Origin: an uncultured Alphaproteobacteria bacterium
GTDB taxonomy: Bacteria; Pseudomonadota; Alphaproteobacteria; RF32; CAG-239
Reading direction: 5' to 3'
DNA: 50,965 bases
Assembly (NCBI GenBank): GCA_944393205.1
Contig: CALXZI010000008.1
Coordinates: 1-50,965 of the forward strand
The number at the start of each line of letters is the position of its first letter. Position 1 is the stretch's first letter. This document shows, piece by piece, positions 8,734 through 15,665 of this stretch. The translations under genes were made by a program, and so were the position numbers. The notes beneath the pieces were generated by a model. The model was not told the origin of the DNA, did no database searches, and saw only the letters and a list, made by a program, of their open reading frames with translations.

Positions 8734-8760
8734 CCTTAAAGAGCCTCGTGGGATAAGTTT
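8734..8760 (-). repeat. Residual leader box of the decayed prepilin-like copy
   Basis: TTAAAGAGCCTCGTGGGATA (then AGTTT) on the plus strand matches the box TTAAAGAGTCTCGTGGGGAT (then AAGTT) at 6286, 27857 and 42257 with a T-to-C change and one missing G. It touches the stop codon of alr. It marks how far the cassette once extended. Confidence 0.8.
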
Positions 8761-9849
8761 CTACTTACTGACATACTTGCGAATAAAACGCTGGTTTTTA
8801 CCCAACCGCGACATAATTTCATAAGAAATTGTTCCCGCATCACGTCCCATATCATCTAGTGTATAAAAATCTGCTGCCAAATAAGCCGTATCGCCGACAT
8901 GTAAATTATTGATTCCCGTCACATCACAAATAACATTATCCATTGAAATCCGCCCGATAATTCTGGCTTCATAAAGTTTTTCTTCTTTTTTGAAAAACAC
9001 TTTTCCGACATTAGAAAGAGAACGCGGCAAACCATCGCCGTAACCAATGGAAACAATGGCGATTTTGCGATTAGTGTTGGCACGATAAGTCGCAGAATAG
9101 CCCACAAACTGCCCTTTGGCTAAATCTTCAATTTGTAAAACCGGAGCGCTTACCGTTACCACGTTTTTCATTTGGTTTTCACGATACGGCGCTGTATTAA
9201 TGCCATACATAGCCGCGCCCAAGCGCACCATATCCCAATGAAAATCATGCCCCAAAAACACGCCGTCGGAAGCCGCCAATGAAGCCGGAAGTTTTGGAAA
9301 ATACAAATCTTTCAGCCGCTTAAAATTTTCAAGTTGATAAGCATTCATAAAATGCTCTTTTTCATCACCGCAAGCCAAATGCGACATTACCAGCGAAAAC
9401 TCACTTTTATCTGTTTCACTTAAAACTGCCAATTCTTTTTCACGAAACCCTAAACGATTTAGGCCGGTTTCAATATGAATGACCGGCTTACGTCCGACCA
9501 AACGGTTTTGTCGCCAAAATGCAAGCATTTCCGGACAACTGATAACCGGTACAAGTTGTGGAAATTGTTTAAAAATTTCAAGATTATCTTGTCCAAGTCC
9601 TTGTAGCACATAAATAATTGCTTTATCCATCAAAGGTGCAATTTGAGCTCCTTCAACCGCATGCGCCACAAAAAAGTGGCGGCAGCCGGCTACGTTGTAT
9701 AACAAGGGTGCGACTTGACTTGCACCCAAACCGTAAGCATCATCTTTAACAACCGCCGCCGCTATTGCCGGCTCGGCAATTTTTTGTAAAGTTAAAAAAT
9801 TTTCCAATAAATTACCTAAATCAATTTCTAAACAAGGTTGTGTTCGCAT
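8761..9849 (-). CDS. alr: Alanine racemase
   Basis: PLP enzyme converting L- to D-alanine for peptidoglycan. Length is 362 residues, normal for the family. The PLP lysine is Lys35 in AAVVKDDAYGLGA; the usual Lys-Ala-Asn-Ala-Tyr-Gly is here Lys-Asp-Asp-Ala-Tyr-Gly. The C-terminal beta domain carries IVSIGYGDGLPR with the second catalytic Tyr, and RISMDNVICDVTG. Fold-type III barrel residues HIETGLNRLG and DMVRLGAAMYG are present. The ATG at 9849 is chosen; a TTG at 9855 is closer to the AAAGGGG ribosome-binding site and is a credible alternative adding two residues. It lies 17 bases after the membrane protein gene and is probably co-transcribed. Confidence 0.95.
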   Translation of the reverse strand: MRTQPCLEIDLGNLLENFLTLQKIAEPAIAAAVVKDDAYGLGASQVAPLLYNVAGCRHFFVAHAVEGAQIAPLMDKAIIYVLQGLGQDNLEIFKQFPQLVPVISCPEMLAFWRQNRLVGRKPVIHIETGLNRLGFREKELAVLSETDKSEFSLVMSHLACGDEKEHFMNAYQLENFKRLKDLYFPKLPASLAASDGVFLGHDFHWDMVRLGAAMYGINTAPYRENQMKNVVTVSAPVLQIEDLAKGQFVGYSATYRANTNRKIAIVSIGYGDGLPRSLSNVGKVFFKKEEKLYEARIIGRISMDNVICDVTGINNLHVGDTAYLAADFYTLDDMGRDAGTISYEIMSRLGKNQRFIRKYVSK

Positions 9850-9866
9850 GGTCAAATTTTTCCCCT

Positions 9867-10715
9867 TTATGAAAAAATAAGCGGTAAAGCCAGCAATAAG
9901 GCGCTTATCCCGAAAACAAGCTGATTACGCCAGCTTTGCTCTTTGTATTTAATGGCAGACACCACCATCACCACCGGTGCGGACAGACGCATAAAAACCG
10001 CAACAAACGAAACCGGTAATATATTGATGGAAGAATAAATAATCAAAAATTCCGAAACAACGTAAAAACTTCCGGCTCCGGCCAAATCCAGTCGGCTGAA
10101 GATTTTGTAAAAATCTTGTTTGGATATACCGTGCAACAAAGCGGCAACAAACATGACTACGGAAGAAAACAACAAATGTGCATACCAGCCGATTTGAGGG
10201 ATGGCCAAATGATCGGTTATGCAAAAAGAGGCCAATAACAACACAATGGCAGCAAAAGCGATTTTACCTTTATGTGACAAGCGCCGAGCATCGCCTTTAA
10301 GTACAAATAAAATGCCCAAAATCCCGAAAGCGGATATACACATAAGTTGAAACAATTTAAGCCCTTCGTTGAAAACCACATTGATGGTTAAAGAGCCTAA
10401 TGCCATGGCGATAAATCCGTAAAACACTGATGAAGAAGTGCTTTCCTTATTAACAACTTGCTGCAGTTTTATCAGCCACCATAAAAAAACACCTTTAACA
10501 ACACTTAACAAAACATATGGCGAAAGCAAGTTTTCCGTTGTCAACAAACGCCCGAATATCGGGAAAGAAACCGCAAGTCCTGCTACCAGCCATGTACTGG
10601 TAAAAGCTGCCGACATCTCTGCCGGAAAATCGCATGCCGCGGGCTTGTATGAAAACGGCCGGATAATCATACAAAGCATGATTAACAAACCAATAGAGAG
10701 TTGAAAAAGCGTCAT
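9867..10715 (-). CDS. EamA/DMT-family membrane protein
   Basis: A 282-residue integral membrane protein with about ten hydrophobic segments, in the layout of the drug/metabolite transporter superfamily (two repeats of five helices). The last segments, with LPVSFVAVFMRLSAPVV and an Ala/Leu-rich final helix, resemble EamA domains. The substrate is unknown. It overlaps no neighbour but sits 17 bases before alr, so a link to D-alanine or cell-wall metabolites is possible but unproven. TAGGAC about 9 bases before the ATG supports the start. Codon use matches the neighbours. Confidence 0.7.
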   Translation of the reverse strand: MTLFQLSIGLLIMLCMIIRPFSYKPAACDFPAEMSAAFTSTWLVAGLAVSFPIFGRLLTTENLLSPYVLLSVVKGVFLWWLIKLQQVVNKESTSSSVFYGFIAMALGSLTINVVFNEGLKLFQLMCISAFGILGILFVLKGDARRLSHKGKIAFAAIVLLLASFCITDHLAIPQIGWYAHLLFSSVVMFVAALLHGISKQDFYKIFSRLDLAGAGSFYVVSEFLIIYSSINILPVSFVAVFMRLSAPVVMVVSAIKYKEQSWRNQLVFGISALLLALPLIFS

Positions 10716-10745
10716 TTATAAAAGTCCTAAAAATTACTTTTTAAG

Positions 10746-11306
10746 TTATAAAAAAACAATTTTTTTTGCAATGGAATTTGTTATTTCATTCAACATCAAA
10801 CTTTGTGCTTTAACATATTCGGCATAAGTTTTCCCGCAAGGCTTTTCTGCACTGATGTTTTGTTCATACAAAATCTTTCCGCTGTTGTTTAGAAGTTGCC
10901 AACTCCCGCTGATATAGGCGCTTTGTTTGAGCCATCCGCTGAATTTTTCAATATTGATTTTAACCACATATTGCGGACGTCCGCCGTAAACCAGCGGTTT
11001 AACCACGGCGTTCGGTAGAGCTTTTTGCAAACCATTGATGACAAAAGTTTGCAACATGGTGTTTAAATCGCTTGCCCAACGGTCAAATTCGGCGATTTTA
11101 AGTTCCGGATTGTCCGGACTTTGTAAAACGATTTGCGGGCGGTCAAGATACGCCGGAACACTAATGTCTTGCACCGCGATATTAATTTTTTTGGCCGAAA
11201 TTGTTTGCTTTGCTTGCGGATTTTCCAAAAGATAAAACCGGCTGTCAGGCGTTGAAAAAAAACAAGCGGATAAAAACAAACACATTAAAAGAAAATATTT
11301 TTTCAT
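10746..11306 (-). CDS. ABC-type transport auxiliary lipoprotein (PqiC/YmbA-like)
   Basis: A 186-residue lipoprotein. A short signal peptide ends in lipobox LSAC with lipidation at Cys15. The body begins with SRFYLLENP and continues with INIAVQDISVPAYLDRPQIV, then WASDLNTMLQTFVINGLQKA: the pattern of the auxiliary lipoprotein family that partners MCE transporters, such as PqiC. Likely attached to the inner leaflet of the outer membrane, receiving or delivering phospholipid. It is the last gene of a four-gene operon; its AAGGAGG ribosome-binding site lies inside the end of the MCE gene. The family call is by motif reading. Confidence 0.82.
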   Translation of the reverse strand: MKKYFLLMCLFLSACFFSTPDSRFYLLENPQAKQTISAKKINIAVQDISVPAYLDRPQIVLQSPDNPELKIAEFDRWASDLNTMLQTFVINGLQKALPNAVVKPLVYGGRPQYVVKINIEKFSGWLKQSAYISGSWQLLNNSGKILYEQNISAEKPCGKTYAEYVKAQSLMLNEITNSIAKKIVFL

Positions 11307-11310
11307 TATT

Positions 11311-12099
11311 TTAATCCTCCTTTTTGCCCTTCAAAAGTGCGTCCGGATGTCGTTCCAGATAATCTGTCAGATTTTTAAACGATTTTGCCGCTGCGCCGAC
11401 ATCTTTTAATGTACGGTTTAGCTGGTTTAAGGTTTGGTTGGTTTGCGGCACCGAATGGTCCGCATAATCATTAAGTTTTTGCCCCAAATCCGCAAATTGC
11501 GGCAAAATTTTCGGCATATAGATTTCAAACTCGGATAAAATGTTGTCCAGTCTGCCGATAATTTGTTTTAACGGCAAATCCTGAAAATCTTTTGACAACC
11601 CGCCCAAAGTAGAAAGCGTTGTCGGAATTTCAAAAACTTTGGCATCGTTAAGATGATGTTTAAGTTCAATCGGCGTATCCGGAAGCATTTGCAGCTCTAT
11701 CATCAACTGTCCGGTCAACATATTTTGATTGGTTAATCTCGCGCGCAAACCTTTTTTGATTAAAGCGTATAAAAGCTCGCGCCTTGTAGCTTGCTTAAAA
11801 GTCATGCTGTTGATGTTGTTGTCTTCGGCAAATTTGGCATAAACCGGAATACTGAACTCCATAGTTTGCGGGTTGGTCATAATTTCTATTTTAACCACCC
11901 GTCCTACTTGCACGCCCTCGTACACCACTGGCGAGCCGACGCTCAAGCCTTTAATGGATTCGGAAAAATACATCACGGCCAAATTGCGGTTATCGGGCAT
12001 CAATTTATCAGCCACGGTTTTTAACAAGATGGCAGCCAATACGATAAACCCCAATATTATAAACATGGCAATACGTTTTTTATTTGGTTCTTTTTTCAT
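11311..12099 (-). CDS. mlaD: MCE-domain substrate-binding protein (MlaD-like)
   Basis: A 262-residue single-span protein anchored by an N-terminal helix (about 11-30) with the rest in the periplasm. The MCE domain (about 37-115) shows FSESIKGLSVGSPVVYEGVQ VGRVVKI, the signature of lipid-binding MCE rings. The remainder is helical, with DFQDLPLKQIIGRLDNILSE and a coiled coil ending in LERHPDALLKGKKED. It is longer than E. coli MlaD and closer to single-MCE proteins of alphaproteobacteria. It overlaps the ATPase gene by 20 bases; GAGG precedes the ATG. It works with the permease, ATPase and lipoprotein of this operon. Confidence 0.9.
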   Translation of the reverse strand: MKKEPNKKRIAMFIILGFIVLAAILLKTVADKLMPDNRNLAVMYFSESIKGLSVGSPVVYEGVQVGRVVKIEIMTNPQTMEFSIPVYAKFAEDNNINSMTFKQATRRELLYALIKKGLRARLTNQNMLTGQLMIELQMLPDTPIELKHHLNDAKVFEIPTTLSTLGGLSKDFQDLPLKQIIGRLDNILSEFEIYMPKILPQFADLGQKLNDYADHSVPQTNQTLNQLNRTLKDVGAAAKSFKNLTDYLERHPDALLKGKKED

Positions 12100-12847
12100 C
12101 TGCTTTTCCTCGGGTTAAAAAGTTATAAACAGTTTCATTAGGCGGGTTTTTCAACAGCTCTTTTGGGTTGCCTTGGGCGGTAATCGTTTTGCTTTCGGCG
12201 TCAAGAAAGACGGAGTTTGTGCCAATGGAAAAAATAGATTCCAATTCATGCGTGACCACCACCAGTGTTGTGCCCAAGTTTTGATTAATATCTTTCATCA
12301 AGCTGTCCAGCCGTGCCGAACTGACCGGATCCAGTCCGGCGGAAGGCTCATCAAAATAAACGATTTCCGGATCAAGCGCTAAAGCTCGGGCAAGTCCGGC
12401 GCGCTTTTTCATACCGCCGCTGATTTCTGCTGGATAATAATCGCCAAAACCGCCCAAACCGACAAGCGATAACTTAAGATTGACCAATTCATCAATAACA
12501 TCAGCTGGATAATCGCTGTATTTTTGCAAGGGCAGGGCAATGTTTTCCGCCAGCGTCATGGAAGAAAACAATCCGCCGCTTTGGTATAAAATGCCGACCT
12601 TTTTCATAATTTCTAATTTTTGGACATTGTCGGCTTTAGGATAATCCACGCCGTTGATATAAAACGTTCCGCCGACCGGCGGCATCAATCCGGTCAAAAC
12701 CCGCAACAAACTGCTTTTTCCCGAACCGGAACCGCCCATAATGATAAAAATGTCATTTTCTTTGACGCTAAAATCGGCGCTTTTGATAATCACTTTTTCG
12801 CCATACGCCACTTTTAAGTTTTGACAGATGATTTTATCTTTGCTCAT
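12080..12847 (-). CDS. mlaF: MCE transporter ATP-binding protein (MlaF-like)
   Basis: A 255-residue ABC ATPase that powers phospholipid movement between the membranes. Walker A is MGGSGSGKSSLL, the Q loop is GILYQSGGLFSSM, the signature is ISGGMKKRAGLARALALDPE, Walker B is IVYFDEPSAGLDP, and the H loop is VVTHE. The Gly-Gly-Met-Lys-Lys-Arg variant of the signature is typical of Mla/Ttg2A ATPases. The start overlaps the permease stop (ATGA), and the 3' end overlaps the MCE gene by 20 bases, so the operon is tightly coupled. Confidence 0.94.
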   Translation of the reverse strand: MSKDKIICQNLKVAYGEKVIIKSADFSVKENDIFIIMGGSGSGKSSLLRVLTGLMPPVGGTFYINGVDYPKADNVQKLEIMKKVGILYQSGGLFSSMTLAENIALPLQKYSDYPADVIDELVNLKLSLVGLGGFGDYYPAEISGGMKKRAGLARALALDPEIVYFDEPSAGLDPVSSARLDSLMKDINQNLGTTLVVVTHELESIFSIGTNSVFLDAESKTITAQGNPKELLKNPPNETVYNFLTRGKADEKRTK

Positions 12848-13950
12848 AGCCCCAGCCTTTCAAAAATCACCGTAATGATGCCGGTAGCCACAATCATCCA
12901 CACAATGGATGAAACCACGGCTTTGGTGGTGGCAACACCGACGCCGTCGGCATTGCGCCCGCTGTTAACGCCGTAATAACAACCGCATAAAGCAATAATG
13001 AATCCAAACACAAAACCATGAAAAACGCCGACCCAAAAATTGGTCATGCTCCAAGCGTCCCAAGCATATTTCCAATATTCACCGGCAGGAATATCCAAAA
13101 GCACGATACCGACAAACCCACCGCCCAAAATGCCGGCAAAATCAGCCAATATGGTTAAAAACGGCATGGCTAACACCAAAGCCGAAAGGCGTGGTAAAAT
13201 CAAAAAATCAGTTGTCGGAATACCCATGGTTTTAAGCGCGTCAATTTCTTCATTAACCTGCATGGTCCCGAGTGTCGCGGCAAAAGAAGCGCCGGTGCGT
13301 CCGGCCATGATAACTCCGACCATAATAGCGCCCATAATGCGGGTCATGCCGATGGTAACAAGGCTTGCCACATATATCTGTGCGCCGAAAGTTTTGAGTT
13401 GTATGGCGCCGACAAAAGCCAATATCAAGCCGACCATAAAACTGATGAGAGAAACGATGCCGACAGCTTTAGGACCGCAATCTTCCAACGCAAACAAGAA
13501 ATCAACCTTGCGCATGACGGCACCGCCCTTAAAAAAACGCAACAAAGACCCAAAACTTTCCGAAACGAAACTTAAGCCCTTAATAATTGTCTGATAAATT
13601 TCCCATCCATTGCCGCCGAGCCGTTCTAAAAAACCGCTTTTTTCGGGACGGATGACATCGGTATGCGGTTTGACAGCCAAGGCAAGATTGAGCATCCGGT
13701 TCAAGCCGTCGGGCAGGGATTTTGTTTTTAAGCTTATGCGGCGTTTTTGGGCAATTCTGCTCAACTCAAACAAAATCAGCAGTAAAGAAGAATCCCATTT
13801 TTTAATATTTTGTCCGTCAACAACGATGTTTTTAACACGTTTTTCATTGGCGGCTTCATATACGTCCGGATTTGCGGAAAAATGCAAAAAATCGCCATTT
13901 AAGGCAATTTCCAAAATATCTTGATTGATATTAAACATCAAATTTTGCAT
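12844..13950 (-). CDS. mlaE: MlaE-family permease with N-terminal STAS-like domain
   Basis: A 368-residue integral membrane protein, first gene of the MCE operon. Residues 1-110 form a STAS-like cytoplasmic domain (VKNIVVDGQNIKKWDSSLLL). In E. coli that role is filled by the separate MlaB. The permease domain (about 145-368) carries VGLILAFVGAIQLKTFGA, GAIMVGVIMAGRTGASFAA and INEEIDALKTMGI-like sequence, all hallmarks of MlaE/Ttg2B. The ATG at 13950 has GGAG 9 bases upstream. Fusion of the STAS domain to the permease is known in other proteobacteria. Transcription likely starts in the 13951-14040 AT-rich stretch. Confidence 0.92.
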   Translation of the reverse strand: MQNLMFNINQDILEIALNGDFLHFSANPDVYEAANEKRVKNIVVDGQNIKKWDSSLLLILFELSRIAQKRRISLKTKSLPDGLNRMLNLALAVKPHTDVIRPEKSGFLERLGGNGWEIYQTIIKGLSFVSESFGSLLRFFKGGAVMRKVDFLFALEDCGPKAVGIVSLISFMVGLILAFVGAIQLKTFGAQIYVASLVTIGMTRIMGAIMVGVIMAGRTGASFAATLGTMQVNEEIDALKTMGIPTTDFLILPRLSALVLAMPFLTILADFAGILGGGFVGIVLLDIPAGEYWKYAWDAWSMTNFWVGVFHGFVFGFIIALCGCYYGVNSGRNADGVGVATTKAVVSSIVWMIVATGIITVIFERLGL

Positions 13951-14048
13951 TTATGATTTCTCCGCATCACTTTAGCTTATCATAATAAAAATAATATCGT
14001 TGTCAAAGAAAAACAAGCGGGGCGGGAAAATCGGTATGTTAAAATAAA

Positions 14049-14082
14049 AAACACCTGCGAGTTTTTATCGGAAGTGTTTGTT
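14049..14082 (-). terminator. Probable rho-independent terminator after the structured block
   Basis: On the minus strand AAACACTTCCGA pairs with the segment ending CAGGTGTTT (one internal mismatch) and is followed by TTTTTATTTT. It would end a minus-strand transcript coming from the hairpin-rich block 14087-14300, just after its CCACCA-like end. It lies upstream of the MCE operon and so could insulate it. Confidence 0.55.
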
Positions 14083-14086
14083 AAAA

Positions 14087-14300
14087 TGGTGGAGATGAGA
14101 GGTCATTCCGAGTCAAAAAATCTCCGGTGGAGATTTTTTGCCGGAAGGCATCAGATAGCATTAAGGAGCCGCCCGCCGACAGGCGGCAGAGGCGAGTGTT
14201 ACGCTAACTTGACCGAAGCGCAGTTGGCATTGCTCTTTGCCAAAGAGCAATGCCTTACGAAGCAAGACCGAACCCCGTAGGGTTTGATTCCCCTCTTTTA
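14087..14300 (-). other. Hairpin-rich intergenic block with a tRNA-like 3' end
   Basis: This is the bulk of the only gene-free stretch over 300 bases (13951-14354). It is more GC-rich than its flanks and holds four hairpins: 14114-14140 (12-bp stem, 3-base loop), 14168-14187 (6-bp GC stem), 14226-14254 (13-bp stem, 3-base loop) and 14271-14284 (5-bp stem). On the minus strand it ends ATCTCCACCA at 14087, directly before a terminator. Its TGGTGGAGATGAGAGG (plus strand) matches the tRNA-Ala 3' end at 14355 in 14 of 16 bases. A 68-codon ORF crosses it but also crosses every hairpin. It could be a noncoding RNA, a palindromic repeat element, or an integration scar at the tRNA. Confidence 0.5.
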
Positions 14301-14312
14301 AGACAGAACAAC

Positions 14313-14350
14313 AAAAAAGCACTGAACTTATTAAAAAGTACAGTGCTTAA
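14313..14350 (-). terminator. Terminator of the tRNA-Ala gene
   Basis: Eight-base arms AAGCACTG and CAGTGCTT surround a 16-base loop. On the minus strand the second arm is followed by six T. It lies 5 bases beyond the 3' end of the tRNA and is the expected transcription end. Confidence 0.75.
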
Positions 14351-14354
14351 AAAT

Positions 14355-14430
14355 TGGTGGAGCTGAGGGGGATCGAACCCCTGACCTACAGATTGCGAAC
14401 CTGTCGCTCTCCCAACTGAGCTACAACCCC
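14355..14430 (-). tRNA. tRNA-Ala (anticodon CGC)
   Basis: A 76-base cloverleaf on the minus strand with encoded CCA. Acceptor GGGGTTG pairs with CAGCTCC and includes the G3:U70 pair that defines alanine identity. The D arm is GCTC/GAGC, the anticodon stem ACAGG/TCTGT with loop TTCGCAA gives anticodon CGC, and the T arm is AGGGG-TTCGATC-CCCCT. It reads GCG codons. It is isolated from other tRNAs and followed by a terminator. Confidence 0.93.
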
Positions 14431-14574
14431 ATAATAACTTTTCTTAAAGTCTGGGCGCCAGATACCCTGTCGCCTTGTGAACCTAAAATTCATCAAACAA
14501 CGCTCTTATAAAACAATAATTTGAAAAAAACAAGCTAAAAATGCGGAAGATGCATAAAATTCAAAAAACATTTA

Positions 14575-14603
14575 TTGACGTATAATAACATTTTTAATAC
14601 ATA
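14575..14603 (+). promoter_or_regulatory. Possible sigma70-type promoter
   Basis: TTGACG (14575-14580), a 17-base spacer and TACATA (14598-14603). It lies 36 bases before the start of the 14639 gene in very AT-rich DNA. The -35 is strong and the -10 is weak, so the call is tentative. Confidence 0.35.
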
Positions 14604-14638
14604 TACTAATATAAATTACTTTTTTCAACGGACATGAA

Positions 14639-15022
14639 ATGAAAAATTTTGCTTTTTATTTTTTAGGTTTTTTAACAGGAGCTTTTTTAATTATATGGAA
14701 TGATTTTAGCAATCAGTTTTTGGACAATGATGAATACGATAATCCATATGATTTGGAAGGATTGACAATGTTAAATCAAGAAGGAGAGTGTATTTCTTCC
14801 GATTCGCTCATTATTTTTCAAAATTTAACAAACAGTATTGCATTAGCAAAAGTTGTTGATTCTGATATGCTTGTACTACTGTTGGATAATGAGGGTAGAT
14901 TATTTTATGATGGTGAAAAAATAAAAATACCGAATCAAAAATGTGCAAGACAAATTGGAGTATATACCTACGAAACAAAAGCCGAGTATCAACGAACAGT
15001 ACCGGCTGTCTCAATTAAATGA
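14639..15022 (+). CDS. Unknown small membrane-anchored protein
   Basis: A 127-residue protein with an N-terminal hydrophobic segment (about 3-22, FAFYFLGFLTGAFLIIW) that could be a signal anchor. An acidic linker (NQFLDNDEYDNPYDLEG) and a small soluble domain of about 80 residues with two cysteines follow. I do not recognise the family. An ATG five bases earlier runs straight into a stop. No clear ribosome-binding site is seen. It is flanked by the tRNA gene and a convergent lipoprotein gene, both in AT-rich DNA unlike the housekeeping neighbours, so this pair may be accessory. Confidence 0.6.
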   Translation: MKNFAFYFLGFLTGAFLIIWNDFSNQFLDNDEYDNPYDLEGLTMLNQEGECISSDSLIIFQNLTNSIALAKVVDSDMLVLLLDNEGRLFYDGEKIKIPNQKCARQIGVYTYETKAEYQRTVPAVSIK

Positions 15023-15031
15023 TACATACTC

Positions 15032-15433
15032 TTAATGAGAAAGAGACATATTTATTGTTGCAATATCGTCTAAATAATACATATCACCGGTCAATGGATC
15101 AACAATAAACCATCCAATCAAACCGCCAAATACAAGATTACCCAACCAATACCATAAACTCACGTGCCAATCAATGATTGTATATTGTGTGGTGTATCCG
15201 TGTTTTGATGCTTTTATATAATATTTTTCCGGTTTAAAATAACCGCCTTCGGAAGTTTTAAGCCAGACTGTTGTTGGGGTTCTACCCTTATATACGATAC
15301 TACCTTTTGAATTTTTGATTTCAATATTAACATCATCAATGTTTGCTTGAATAGGTACAGCTTGATTACTGTCGCGGATTATTGTCGCACAACCGGAAAG
15401 CAAAAAAAGCATTAAAACAAGGAATCTTTTCAT
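15032..15433 (-). CDS. Small lipoprotein of unknown function
   Basis: A 133-residue predicted lipoprotein: signal peptide with lipobox LSGC, lipidated at Cys15. The body holds a PEGA-like beta segment (IKNSKGSIVYKGRTPTTVWL), then a hydrophobic stretch (YWLGNLVFGGLIGWFIVDPL) and TGDMYYLDD near the end. The FGGLIGW-VDPLTG pattern recurs in small bacterial lipoproteins of unknown role. It is convergent with the preceding gene, with 9 bases between the stops. The ribosome-binding site is weak. Confidence 0.68.
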   Translation of the reverse strand: MKRFLVLMLFLLSGCATIIRDSNQAVPIQANIDDVNIEIKNSKGSIVYKGRTPTTVWLKTSEGGYFKPEKYYIKASKHGYTTQYTIIDWHVSLWYWLGNLVFGGLIGWFIVDPLTGDMYYLDDIATINMSLSH

Positions 15434-15610
15434 TTTTTATCAATTATAAATATTTTTTTATTCATAAATCCAAATATAACATTTTATAGAAAACACATTA
15501 TAAAGGATTTATTCTATTGTCAAATACAAATATGCTTTATAAAACAGCTTAATATCAAAAAATTTATAAATGTAATTGTTAATCATAAAAACGTCTCTTA
15601 CCTCTTGACC

Positions 15611-15645
15611 AAACGATGCCGGGAATTGAATTCCCGGCATCGTTT
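15611..15645. terminator. Strong hairpin terminator downstream of clpB
   Basis: A 35-base near-perfect palindrome: 17-base arms starting AAACGATGCCGGGAATT around a central G. It lies about 20 bases past the clpB stop. T runs are short on both sides (TTT on the minus strand, TTTT on the plus strand), so it may act in both directions. Confidence 0.75.
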
Positions 15646-15665
15646 TCAGAGCTTGTTTGTTAAAA

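Noticed and set aside
13040..13594. 184-codon plus-strand ORF opposite mlaE
   Set aside because: It lies wholly antisense to a permease with clear MlaE motifs; it is not preceded by a ribosome-binding site.
14074..14280. 68-codon plus-strand ORF in the hairpin-rich block
   Set aside because: It runs through both perfect hairpins and the tRNA-like end, has no ribosome-binding site, and its translation has no protein-like pattern.
14087..14370. Two-piece tmRNA (ssrA)
   Set aside because: The CCACCA end, T-arm-like sequence and terminator made this tempting, but I could find no tag-peptide reading frame or acceptor pairing with a matching 5' segment.
14355..14430. Complete integrative element at tRNA-Ala
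   Set aside because: No integrase gene is present and the partial duplicate of the tRNA end is only 268 bases away; kept only as a possible scar.
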